A DNA stretch of 64,000 nt. Origin: Jannaschia rubra. Its GTDB lineage: Bacteria > Pseudomonadota > Alphaproteobacteria > Rhodobacterales > Rhodobacteraceae. The stretch spans positions 72,001-136,000 of the forward strand of contig NZ_CXPG01000014.1 of assembly GCF_001403735.1 (NCBI RefSeq), given 5' to 3'. Both the position numbers and the translations under genes were made by a program. The notes beneath the pieces were generated by a model. It was not told where the DNA came from and made no database searches. It saw nothing but the letters and a program-made list of their open reading frames with translations. Shown piece by piece: positions 1 to 6,997 of the stretch (within the stretch, counting starts at the first letter, position 1; every line of letters starts with the position of its first letter).

Positions 1-1
1 C

Positions 2-169
2 CTGGAGATCACGCTCGACGCCGCGCCCGAACCCGACCGGCGCGACCTCGACGAAAAGCGGGGCGTGGCGCAATGGACGCTGGACGTGGCGGGCGGCGAG
101 GAGGCCGAGGTGCGGCTCGACATCCGCATGGAATGGCCGGAGGGGCAGCAGCTCCAGTGGTATCCCTGA
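2..169 (+). CDS. C-terminal fragment of a DUF4139 (MuiA-like) protein
   Basis: Only the last 55 residues lie in the window, and the start is beyond the left edge. The tail is acidic and ends in WPEGQQLQWYP, which resembles the C-terminus of DUF4139 / mucoidy-inhibitor-A-like proteins, where a beta-rich domain closes with a similar WPEGQ segment. The molecular role of that family is unsettled. It converges on the P450 gene, with three bases between the two stop codons. The family call rests on a short piece, so it is moderate. Confidence 0.6.
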   Translation: MEITLDAAPEPDRRDLDEKRGVAQWTLDVAGGEEAEVRLDIRMEWPEGQQLQWYP

Positions 170-172
170 CGC

Positions 173-1423
173 TCAGGCCGGGCGCAGGTCGCACAGGCGG
201 AAGCCCCCCTTGGGAAGCGCCGGAAGCGCCGTCATGTCGAGACGCGCATCCGGCGTCGCCACCCGGTAGCGGACGGCCCCGGTCAGCCAGTCGGCCGCCG
301 CCCGCATCTGCGCCACGCTGACCCATTCGCCGGCACAGCGATGGTTGGCCAGGAAGTCGCCGCCACCCTGCGGGATCATGTCGAAAGGCCCGACCTCGCG
401 GCCGAGGTGCCGGTCGGGGCGGAAGTCGTCGGGCGAGTCCCAGACGGAAGGGTCGCGGTTCGTGCCGTAGAGCGACAGGACGCAGCGCGTGCCGGGGGCT
501 ATTGGTGCCCCGTCCCACTCCACCCCCTCGCCCGCGATGGCGGCCACGACGGGAAAGAACGGGTAGAGGCGGCGCACCTCGCGCACGAAGGCGTCGCGGC
601 GGTCGGGGTCGCCCGTGATGCTCTCCGCCGCCGTGGGGTGGACGTGGAGCGCATGGGCGAGGAACACGACCCAGGCCGCGTTGGCGACGATGGGCCGCAG
701 GAACGACAGGAAGTCGCCCGCCACGACATCGAGCGGCAGGGGCATGCCGTCGGCGTGGGTCCAGCCCGCCGCGCGCACCACCGGCGCCTCGGGCGGCAGG
801 TCGGCGCGGCCCTTGCGGATGTCGTCGATCAGCCCGCCGATCCACTTCTGCCCGCCGTGGCGCGCGCGCATGGCGCGGATGCGGCTGGCGGGCGACATCT
901 CGCCCGCCTGGTTGAACATGTCGGTCAGGATCCGCGTCCGGTCGTCCAGATCCCCGGGCGGCAGGGGCACGCCGTTCCAGCCGCAGGCCACGACGGTCAG
1001 GATGCGGCACATCTCGGGGAACAGGTCCACGGTGCCGGCTGCGGCCCAGCGCGGCAGCGCCGCGTCGAGTTCCTGCCGGAACCGCCGCGCCAGATCGTCA
1101 GGCGCGCCGTGCGCCATGAGGTCCATCCCCTGCTTCTTGCGATGCAGATGTTCGGCCCCGTCGGTGCCCTGTATCACGCCTTTCGGCCCGAACAGGATGC
1201 CGCCAACCGCGCGCGGCACCGCGCCTTCGCGCGTGAAACGGTCGGTGTCATAGAACATCCGGGCCGCACGACGCCCGGTCAGGGCGCAGGCCGGGCTGCC
1301 CATGAGGCGCATCCGGAACGCCTGCGTCCGCATCGCCCGCGCCCGTCGGGGGATATAGCGATAGGGGTCGTGGAGCAGTGGCAGGGTGGAATCGGGCCAG
1401 CGGTCGTGGGGAAGGTCGGGCAT
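173..1423 (-). CDS. cytochrome P450, CYP152-type fatty-acid peroxygenase
   Basis: 416 residues, the usual length of CYP152 enzymes, which use hydrogen peroxide to hydroxylate or decarboxylate fatty acids without a redox partner. Visible marks are an Arg-Pro pair at 243-244 (the Arg binds the substrate carboxylate and replaces the usual acid-alcohol pair), EVRRLYP near 282 and the haem loop GGGDFLANHRCAGE with Cys363. Gln85 in IQGTDG matches P450-BSbeta numbering, whereas OleT decarboxylase has His85. The ATG at 1423 follows GGAGG. An open frame runs further upstream but looks non-coding. It is co-directional with the PII-like/sbtA genes and 65 bases after them. The reaction outcome is inferred from motifs. 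Confidence 0.92.
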   Translation of the reverse strand: MPDLPHDRWPDSTLPLLHDPYRYIPRRARAMRTQAFRMRLMGSPACALTGRRAARMFYDTDRFTREGAVPRAVGGILFGPKGVIQGTDGAEHLHRKKQGMDLMAHGAPDDLARRFRQELDAALPRWAAAGTVDLFPEMCRILTVVACGWNGVPLPPGDLDDRTRILTDMFNQAGEMSPASRIRAMRARHGGQKWIGGLIDDIRKGRADLPPEAPVVRAAGWTHADGMPLPLDVVAGDFLSFLRPIVANAAWVVFLAHALHVHPTAAESITGDPDRRDAFVREVRRLYPFFPVVAAIAGEGVEWDGAPIAPGTRCVLSLYGTNRDPSVWDSPDDFRPDRHLGREVGPFDMIPQGGGDFLANHRCAGEWVSVAQMRAAADWLTGAVRYRVATPDARLDMTALPALPKGGFRLCDLRPA

Positions 1424-1488
1424 GGGGCATCCTCCGGGCGGTTCCCGACCCATAACCCCGATGCATGCGGACCGTTCCGGCCGCCCGG

Positions 1489-1800
1489 TCAGAACCGGTC
1501 GGCGCGGACGACGTCGCAATCGGTGACGGAGACGAGCCCGATATGCGTCTCGACCACGGCGAAGGCGGCCTCGAGCAGGGCATCCAGCCGGTCGGCGCGC
1601 ACGATGCACATGACCGCGACCATGCCCCCCGCGCGCCCCACCTGCCCCGCCCGCGACCAGAGGCCCGACCGGCCGGACCCGCCGCGCACCGGCAGCACGG
1701 TGAAGCCGGTGACGCCCGCCTTGAGCAGGGTATCGGTCAGGCGGCGCTGCATGACCTCCTCGATCACGATCTCGACGCGCTTGGCGGGGTGGGTCTGCAT
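1489..1800 (-). CDS. PII-like regulator (SbtB-like)
   Basis: 103 residues in the alpha-beta-beta-alpha-beta arrangement of PII signalling proteins. It opens with a KRVEIVIEE strand, carries a T-loop-like stretch rich in Gly/Arg/Ser (about residues 38-58) and closes with strand VSVTDCDVV. It starts 4 bases after the sbtA stop. PII-like SbtB proteins bind adenine nucleotides and gate SbtA bicarbonate transporters, so this is probably the local regulator of the upstream transporter. No GlnB-type uridylylation tyrosine is evident in the T-loop, which argues against a role in general nitrogen control. Ligand preference cannot be read from sequence. Confidence 0.8.
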   Translation of the reverse strand: MQTHPAKRVEIVIEEVMQRRLTDTLLKAGVTGFTVLPVRGGSGRSGLWSRAGQVGRAGGMVAVMCIVRADRLDALLEAAFAVVETHIGLVSVTDCDVVRADRF

Positions 1801-1804
1801 CGGC

Positions 1805-2779
1805 TCAGCCTCCGGCGATCATGCGGGACACGGCCAGGTAGAGCGGCAGGCCCAGCGTCAGGTTGAAGGGAAACGTCACCCCCAGCGACAGGGTGAGATA
1901 GATCGACGGGTTCGCATCGGGCAGCGCCACCCGCATCGCGGCGGGCACGGCGATATAGCTGGCCGAGGCGCCCAGCACCATGAACAGCATCCCGCTGCCG
2001 GTGCCCAGCCCCAGAAGCGCGCCCGTCGCGGCCCCCGCCGCCGCCCCGACCAGCGGCATGAGGATGCCGAAGGCCAGAAGGCCGGGCCGCAGGATGCCCC
2101 CCGCCGTCCGCAGCCCCCGCCCCGCCACCAGACCCATGTCGAGCAGGAACAGGCAGAGCACCCCCTGGAACGGCGCGACGATGAAGGACGCGATCCGGTC
2201 GAGCCCCGGCTGCCCGGTGATCCAGCCGATGGCGAAGCTGCCCACCAGAAGGACGATGGACCCGTTGAGCAGGATGTCGCGCCAGAGCTCGCCGTCGATC
2301 GGCCGCCCGGTGCCCGACCGCGCCACGAGCCAGAGCGCCGAGAGGATCGCGGGAGCCTCCATCGCGGCGGCGACGGCGACCATCCAGCCATCGAAGGCGA
2401 TGCCCGCGGCGTCGAGGACCGAGGTGCCCGCCACGAAGGTCACGATGGAGATCGAGCCATAATGCGCGGCCACCGCCGCCGCATCGAGCGGCGAGAGCCG
2501 CGTCATCGCCCGGAGGAGCGCGAAAGCCACGACCGGCAGGGCGAAGGACAGGACCACCCCGGCCAGCAGCGCCAGTGCCAGCGTGCCCCCCGGCCCCGCC
2601 GCATCCACGGCGACCCCGCCCTTGAAGCCGATGGCGAACAGAAGATAGATCGACATCCCCTTGGCCACGGCTTCGGGGATGGACAGGTCCGATCGCGCCA
2701 GCGCGGCGCCGAGGCCCAGGGCGAAGGACAGGATGATGGGCGACAGGAGGTTGCCCAGGGCAAGGTCGAGGACGTCAAT
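1805..2779 (-). CDS. sbtA: SbtA-type sodium-dependent bicarbonate transporter, abnormal 5' end
   Basis: A hydrophobic protein of about ten membrane segments from the SbtA/DUF897 family of inner-membrane Na+/HCO3- symporters, containing YLLFAIGFKGGV and a central AAHYGSISIVTFVAG stretch. Homology clearly extends upstream through DVLDLALGNLLSPIILSFALG, but that frame has no ATG, GTG or TTG before an in-frame stop. The only suitable ATG (2788-2790) is one frame off, separated by a six-G run at 2781-2786. One extra base there would give MAPPIDVLDL. Either a homopolymer indel, a real frameshift, an ATT start (coordinates used here) or a truncated GTG start at 2668 applies. The PII-like gene follows 4 bases later. 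Confidence 0.8.
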   Translation of the reverse strand: MDVLDLALGNLLSPIILSFALGLGAALARSDLSIPEAVAKGMSIYLLFAIGFKGGVAVDAAGPGGTLALALLAGVVLSFALPVVAFALLRAMTRLSPLDAAAVAAHYGSISIVTFVAGTSVLDAAGIAFDGWMVAVAAAMEAPAILSALWLVARSGTGRPIDGELWRDILLNGSIVLLVGSFAIGWITGQPGLDRIASFIVAPFQGVLCLFLLDMGLVAGRGLRTAGGILRPGLLAFGILMPLVGAAAGAATGALLGLGTGSGMLFMVLGASASYIAVPAAMRVALPDANPSIYLTLSLGVTFPFNLTLGLPLYLAVSRMIAGG

Positions 2780-2794
2780 CGGGGGGCCATGCGT

Positions 2795-2816
2795 TAATTG
2801 AACACCTGTTCAATTA
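2795..2816. promoter_or_regulatory. 22-bp palindromic operator-like site
   Basis: Perfect inverted repeat with 10-base arms TAATTGAACA and TGTTCAATTA around a CC centre. It is an AT-rich island in GC-rich DNA, 5 bases upstream of the sbtA ATG and 26 bases downstream of the carbonic anhydrase stop. Short-spacer symmetry of this kind is typical of dimeric repressor operators (TetR- or MarR-like). Its place would let a repressor block sbtA/PII transcription or translation. The cognate regulator is not in the window. It has no T-tract, so a terminator is less likely. Confidence 0.6.
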
Positions 2817-2841
2817 TCGCGACCCGGCCCGCCTTGCAAGA

Positions 2842-3492
2842 TCAGATCACCACGAACCTGTCGCTCTGCGCGTCGTAGGATTCGAGCGTGCCCGCGACGA
2901 TGTCGTTCCATAGCCCATGCAGCGCCAGGTCGCCGGCCTCGACGGCGGACTTCACGAAGGGGAAGGTCATCAGGTTGTCGAGCGAGGTCAGCACGGCGCG
3001 CTTCTCCAGCGCCTCCAGCCGTTCGGCGTCGTCGGCGATGTCGCGCACCTCCTCCCAGCCGGGGCGCAGCAGGTCCATCCAGCGGCCCACGAAGCTCTCG
3101 GGCTTTTCCAGTTCCGGCGCATGGCCCGAGCACATGGCCTCGCAGCCCTGAACGCCGCCGCATTGGGAATGGCCGAGGATCATGATCTGCGACACCTTGA
3201 GCGAGGTGACGGCATATTCGACGGCCGCCGAGGTGCCGTGGCGCAGGCCGTCGGGTTCGCAGGGGGGGACGAGGTTGGCGATGTTGCGGTGGATGAAGAA
3301 CTCGCCCTGCTCGGCCCCGAAGATCGAGGTGACGTGGACGCGGCTGTCGCAACAGCTGATGACCATGGCGCGCGGCCGCTGCCCGTCGAGGGCGAGGCGC
3401 CGATACCAGGCGGCGTTTTCGGCGAATGTGGTCGCCTTCCAGCCGTGATACCGTTGGATGAGCGATCCGGGAAGGGGCTGGGTCTTGCGCAT
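2842..3492 (-). CDS. can: beta-class carbonic anhydrase
   Basis: 216 residues. Zinc ligands are in order for a beta-carbonic anhydrase: Cys47 in SCCDSR (with Asp49/Arg51 as the catalytic dyad), then His108 and Cys111 in GHSQCGG. It interconverts CO2 and bicarbonate in the cytoplasm. The ATG at 3492 follows a GGAG ribosome-binding site. The open frame continues upstream without homology. It sits directly upstream of sbtA and the PII-like gene on the same strand, so bicarbonate uptake and hydration are probably co-managed. The palindrome at 2795-2816 lies between them. Confidence 0.95.
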   Translation of the reverse strand: MRKTQPLPGSLIQRYHGWKATTFAENAAWYRRLALDGQRPRAMVISCCDSRVHVTSIFGAEQGEFFIHRNIANLVPPCEPDGLRHGTSAAVEYAVTSLKVSQIMILGHSQCGGVQGCEAMCSGHAPELEKPESFVGRWMDLLRPGWEEVRDIADDAERLEALEKRAVLTSLDNLMTFPFVKSAVEAGDLALHGLWNDIVAGTLESYDAQSDRFVVI

Positions 3493-3651
3493 GGGCTGTC
3501 TCCTTCGGGCTGAGGCGCTTCTAACCCCGTTCTTGAGCGAAATTCGAGCGATTTCTGCGCCGCCTCGTCGGATGGCTGCCCCGGTTTCGCCCGCTTCGTC
3601 GACCATCCAGGGCTTCGGACGCCGAGGCCGCGAAACCAAAGGACGACGACG

Positions 3652-4044
3652 ATGACCCAGCAGATCGCCACGCTGCACCCGCAGGAAACGATGACCTTCG
3701 ACCGCGCGCGGCTGGCCGCCGTCTGCGACAGCCATGGCCACCGGGCCGAGACCTTCATCGCCTTCGTCCTGACAGAGATCGAGACGCTGGTCCCCACCCT
3801 GCGCGCCCAGGTCGCCGCGCGCGACGGCGACGGGCTGCGCCGCAGTTGCACCGACGTGAACATGCTGGCGGCCAGCATCGGGATGGTCACGATGGACCGG
3901 GCGTCGCGGGCCGTGCTCGACTGTCTCGACCGGGGCGACGCGACCGCCGCCGTGGCCTGCGCCGCACGGCTGGTCCGCCTGGGCCGGCCCGGCACGCCCG
4001 ACGGCTGGGCCATGGTCTGCGCGCCCGCGGACACCATCGCCTGA
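3652..4044 (+). CDS. Hpt-like helical protein lacking the phospho-histidine
   Basis: 130 residues, predicted all-helical. The stretch CTDVNMLAASIGMVTM (66-81) resembles the AHxLKGSAASIG helix of histidine phosphotransfer (Hpt) domains, but Thr67/Asp68 stand where the phosphorylated His should be and the following Lys/Gly are also changed. If the likeness is real, it is a pseudo-Hpt that might bind a receiver domain without relaying phosphate. It could equally be an unrelated four-helix protein. It is divergent from the carbonic anhydrase gene and followed by a strong hairpin, so it is probably monocistronic. An AAAGGACG segment lies upstream of the ATG. Confidence 0.65.
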   Translation: MTQQIATLHPQETMTFDRARLAAVCDSHGHRAETFIAFVLTEIETLVPTLRAQVAARDGDGLRRSCTDVNMLAASIGMVTMDRASRAVLDCLDRGDATAAVACAARLVRLGRPGTPDGWAMVCAPADTIA

Positions 4045-4052
4045 CGGATCCC

Positions 4053-4087
4053 GGCCCCGCAGGGCCGCCTGCCCTTGCGGCGGGGCC
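4053..4087 (+). terminator. GC-rich hairpin after the Hpt-like gene
   Basis: GGCCCCGC (4053-4060) pairs with GCGGGGCC (4080-4087), and inside it AGGGC pairs with GCCCT. It starts 8 bases after the stop codon of the Hpt-like gene and precedes the aminopeptidase start. No T-run follows, so intrinsic termination is uncertain. A transcript-end stabiliser is equally possible. Confidence 0.4.
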
Positions 4088-4123
4088 TGTCATCGCTATC
4101 GTGTGCCGCGCGCCCCGAAGCCC

Positions 4124-5536
4124 ATGACCGAGACCCGCATGACCCCCAGATTCGCCGCCCCCGACACCCGCGCGATCCCCCTCAAGATCCTTCCCCGGGC
4201 CGGGTTCGACGACTGGCTGGCGGCGCAGGACGATCCGGTCCGCGACTGGGTCACCGCAAGCGGCTTCACCGCCGACGCGGGATCGGTGCTGCGCCTGCCC
4301 GCCCCCGACATGTCGGTGTCGCGCGTCCTTCTGGGCTGGGGCGGCGCGAAGGACCGGGCGCGCGGGCGGTTCCTCGCGGCCAAGGCGGCAACTGCCCTGG
4401 GCCGGGGCACCTATGCGCTCGACGGCGACCTGACGGCGAACGAGACCGAGGAGGCGGCGCTGGGCTGGCTCCTCTCGTCCTACCGCTTCACGCGCTACGC
4501 GGGCGATCCGGTCGATCCGCCCATGCTCAAGGCGCCGCGCGGCGTCGATGCCGCCCGGCTGGAGGCGATCGCCGCGGGCGAGTTCCTGACCCGCGACCTC
4601 ATCAACACGCCCGCTTCCGACATGGGCCCGGACGATCTGGAAAAGGCGGTGCGCGACCTCGCCACGGTGCACGGCGCGGCGGTGGAGGTGACGGCGGGCG
4701 ACGCGCTTCTCGACGCGAACCTGCCGATGATCCACGCGGTCGGCCGCGCCTCGACCCGCGCGCCGCGCCTGATCGACATGACCTGGACGGGACCGGGGGC
4801 GGAGGACGGCCCCGCGGTGACGCTGGTGGGCAAGGGCGTCTGCTTCGACACCGGCGGGCTGAACCTCAAGCCTGCCGCGTCGATGGGATTGATGAAGAAG
4901 GACATGGGCGGGGCGGCCACGGTGCTGGGCCTCGCGCATATGGTCATGGCGACGGCGCGTCCGATCCGCCTGCGCGTCCTGATCCCGGCGGTGGAGAACG
5001 CCGTCGCGGGCAACGCTTTCCGCCCCGGCGACATCCTGACCGCGCGAAACGGCCTGACGGTCGAGATCAACAACACCGATGCCGAAGGCCGGCTGGTGCT
5101 GGCCGATGCGCTGGCCCTGGCCGACGAGACGCCGCCCGACCTGATGATCTGCATGGCCACGTTGACGGGCGCGGCGCGGGTGGCGGTGGGGCCGGACCTG
5201 TCGCCCTTCTACGCCGACGACGACGCGCTGGCGATGGCGCTGATGCATGCGGGCGCGCGGGTCCGCGACCCCCTCTGGCGGATGCCGTTCCACCGCCCCT
5301 ACGAGACGATGATCGAACCGGGGATCGCGGACCTCGACAACGCGCCCTTGGGCGGCTTCGCGGGCAGCATCACGGCGGCGCTGTTTCTCGACCGCTTCGT
5401 GCGGGACACGCCGCGCTTCGCCCATTTCGACATCTACGGCTGGAATCCGACCGCCGCCCCCGCCCGCCCCAAGGGCGGCGTGGGCATGGGGGCGCGGGCC
5501 ATCTTCGACGCGCTGCCGGGGATCCTCGACGCATGA
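4124..5536 (+). CDS. M17 leucyl aminopeptidase family protein
   Basis: 470 residues of the cytosolic M17 aminopeptidase family, which removes N-terminal residues from peptides with two metal ions. The N-terminal macro-like half is divergent. The catalytic half has the metal/active-site Lys region (GKGVCFDTGGLNLKP), a second lysine segment (MKKDMGGAA) and the signature NTDAEGRLVL. The ATG at 4124 is preferred. A GTG 21 bases upstream would add seven residues, and neither has a clear ribosome-binding site. Its stop overlaps the start of the NlpC/P60 gene (ATGA), so the two are translationally coupled and may act together in peptide or muropeptide recycling. Confidence 0.94.
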   Translation: MTETRMTPRFAAPDTRAIPLKILPRAGFDDWLAAQDDPVRDWVTASGFTADAGSVLRLPAPDMSVSRVLLGWGGAKDRARGRFLAAKAATALGRGTYALDGDLTANETEEAALGWLLSSYRFTRYAGDPVDPPMLKAPRGVDAARLEAIAAGEFLTRDLINTPASDMGPDDLEKAVRDLATVHGAAVEVTAGDALLDANLPMIHAVGRASTRAPRLIDMTWTGPGAEDGPAVTLVGKGVCFDTGGLNLKPAASMGLMKKDMGGAATVLGLAHMVMATARPIRLRVLIPAVENAVAGNAFRPGDILTARNGLTVEINNTDAEGRLVLADALALADETPPDLMICMATLTGAARVAVGPDLSPFYADDDALAMALMHAGARVRDPLWRMPFHRPYETMIEPGIADLDNAPLGGFAGSITAALFLDRFVRDTPRFAHFDIYGWNPTAAPARPKGGVGMGARAIFDALPGILDA

Positions 5537-6393
5537 GCGTGCATCCCTCCGGCTTCGATCCGCGCATGACGCCCGCCAACGGCCATGCTGCCGCGCATGA
5601 GCTGCGCGGCGTGATCGAGGCCACGCGCTACGTCAAGGGCACGATCCGCACGGTGCAGCAGCCCCTGGTCAACCTGGGCGACGCGCCGCGCGGCGACCGG
5701 GCCAGCCAGCTTCTGTTCGGCGAGGCCTTCCGCGTGATCGACGAACGCGACGGCTTCGCCTTCGGGCAGGCGCTGCGCGACGGATACTGCGGCTATGTCA
5801 TCGCCGGCGCCCTCACCCGGCAGGAGGCGGCGACGCATTGGGTCGCGGCACCCGCCACGCATCTTTATCCCAAGGCGCGGCTGAAGGCCCCGCCCGAGGT
5901 TGCGATCTTCTTCGGCAGCCATGTCCGCGTGACCGGCGACCTGGGCGACTTCCAGCGGATCTCGACCGGGCACTACATCCCGACGGGCCACCTGCAACCG
6001 CTGCGGGCGCGGTTCTCGGACACGGTGGGCGTGGCCGACATGTTCCTCGGCACGCCCTATCTCTGGGGCGGATGTTCGCGGTGGGGCATCGACTGTTCCG
6101 GCCTGGTGCAACAGGCGCTGGTCGCCTGCGGCATGGACTGTCCCCGCGACAGCGACCAGCAGCGCGCCCTGGGGCGGGAGCTTCACCCCAATGAGCCGTT
6201 GCAGCGCGGCGACCTGATCTTCTGGCGCGGCCACGTCGGGATGATGTCCGACGCCGAGATGCTGCTCCACGCCAACGCGCACCACATGGCCGTCGCCTAT
6301 GAGCCGCTGGCCGAGGCCCGGGCCCGCATCGCCACCAACGCGGAGGCCACGGGCACCGGCGCGGGCGAGATCGAGATGCGCCGCAGGCCCTGA
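5533..6393 (+). CDS. NlpC/P60 family peptidase with SH3-like N-terminus
   Basis: 286 residues. An N-terminal region with beta/SH3b character (about 25-150) precedes an NlpC/P60 cysteine-peptidase domain with Cys188 in GIDCSGLV, His234 in RGHVGM and His246 in LLHANAHH. The YLWGGCSRWG segment just before the Cys is typical. Such enzymes cut gamma-D-Glu-diaminopimelate bonds in cell-wall peptides. No signal peptide is visible, so a cytoplasmic role on recycled muropeptides, in line with coupling to the upstream aminopeptidase, is plausible. It ends 9 bases from the convergent DUF2794 gene. Confidence 0.93.
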   Translation: MSVHPSGFDPRMTPANGHAAAHELRGVIEATRYVKGTIRTVQQPLVNLGDAPRGDRASQLLFGEAFRVIDERDGFAFGQALRDGYCGYVIAGALTRQEAATHWVAAPATHLYPKARLKAPPEVAIFFGSHVRVTGDLGDFQRISTGHYIPTGHLQPLRARFSDTVGVADMFLGTPYLWGGCSRWGIDCSGLVQQALVACGMDCPRDSDQQRALGRELHPNEPLQRGDLIFWRGHVGMMSDAEMLLHANAHHMAVAYEPLAEARARIATNAEATGTGAGEIEMRRRP

Positions 6394-6401
6394 CCGCGCA
6401 G

Positions 6402-6734
6402 TCAGTCCACGGGCCGGATCAGCTTGCGCTCCAGCACCCGCAACACGGTCTTCAGGTCCTGGCCGCGCTTCAGGATGCGGCCGTCCATGCCGATCACGCA
6501 GTACATCCCCTGTTTCGCCGCCATCCGGGGGCGCTTCTCGATCCGGTAGAGCGGCTGTTCGGCGCTGCGGCGAAAGACCGAGAAGACGGCCACGTCGCGC
6601 AGGGCGGAAATGCCGTAGTCGCGCCATTCCCCCGCCGCGACCATCCGTCCGTAGAGCGACAGGATCACCGACAGTTCGGGCCGCTGGAAATGGACGGCAT
6701 CGGCGGAGACGGGAAAGGGCGGCTGCGCGTTCAT
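6402..6734 (-). CDS. DUF2794 family protein
   Basis: 110 residues, the typical length of this alphaproteobacterial family of unknown function. The recognisable core is VILSLYGRMVAAGEWRDYGI followed by a conserved Arg-rich segment and the KTVLRVLERKL C-terminus. It is predicted to be soluble and cytoplasmic. The ATG at 6734 matches the usual family start. The frame stays open far upstream but with Arg/Gly-rich, non-homologous translation. It lies downstream of ilvE on the same strand, separated by about 260 bases of hairpin-rich DNA, so it is probably transcribed on its own. Confidence 0.85.
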   Translation of the reverse strand: MNAQPPFPVSADAVHFQRPELSVILSLYGRMVAAGEWRDYGISALRDVAVFSVFRRSAEQPLYRIEKRPRMAAKQGMYCVIGMDGRILKRGQDLKTVLRVLERKLIRPVD

Positions 6735-6884
6735 GCCCCAGAGTTGGCCCCTGCCGCGGGGCAAGGCAAGCCGGACCGGCGCAAAGCCGCCCCTTCCGCC
6801 ACGGAAGCGCCACGAAATGACCCTGCGAATACCCCGCCCGTTCCCCGCATCCGCCCGCCAGCCGCGCCAGAACGGACCCGGTAG

Positions 6885-6949
6885 GAGCCAAAGGCTCAAG
6901 CCCCCGGGGCGGCCGATCATTGCCCCCACCCAATGGCCGCGCCGGGGGC
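6885..6949 (-). terminator. tandem hairpins downstream of ilvE
   Basis: A large inverted repeat has 15-base arms (6900-6914 and 6935-6949, one G-G mismatch) around a 20-base loop. It is followed on the minus strand by a short GAGCC-TTT-GGCTC hairpin (6885-6897). They start about 48 bases after the ilvE stop. There is no long T-run, so this is a terminator-like or transcript-protecting structure rather than a textbook intrinsic terminator. The rest of 6735-6997 shows no supported gene. Confidence 0.45.
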
Positions 6950-6997
6950 GCTACCCACGGACCGGCCGCCGGACCGGGCCGCCCGGTGCGGGTGCGC

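Noticed and set aside
341-2797. Very long plus-strand open frame opposite the P450, PII-like and sbtA genes.
   Set aside because: Arg/Gly/His-rich low-complexity translation with no motif. It is the antisense of well-supported genes in GC-rich DNA. Similar long antisense frames at 15988-17900, 23425-25791 and 58827-60884 were rejected for the same reason.
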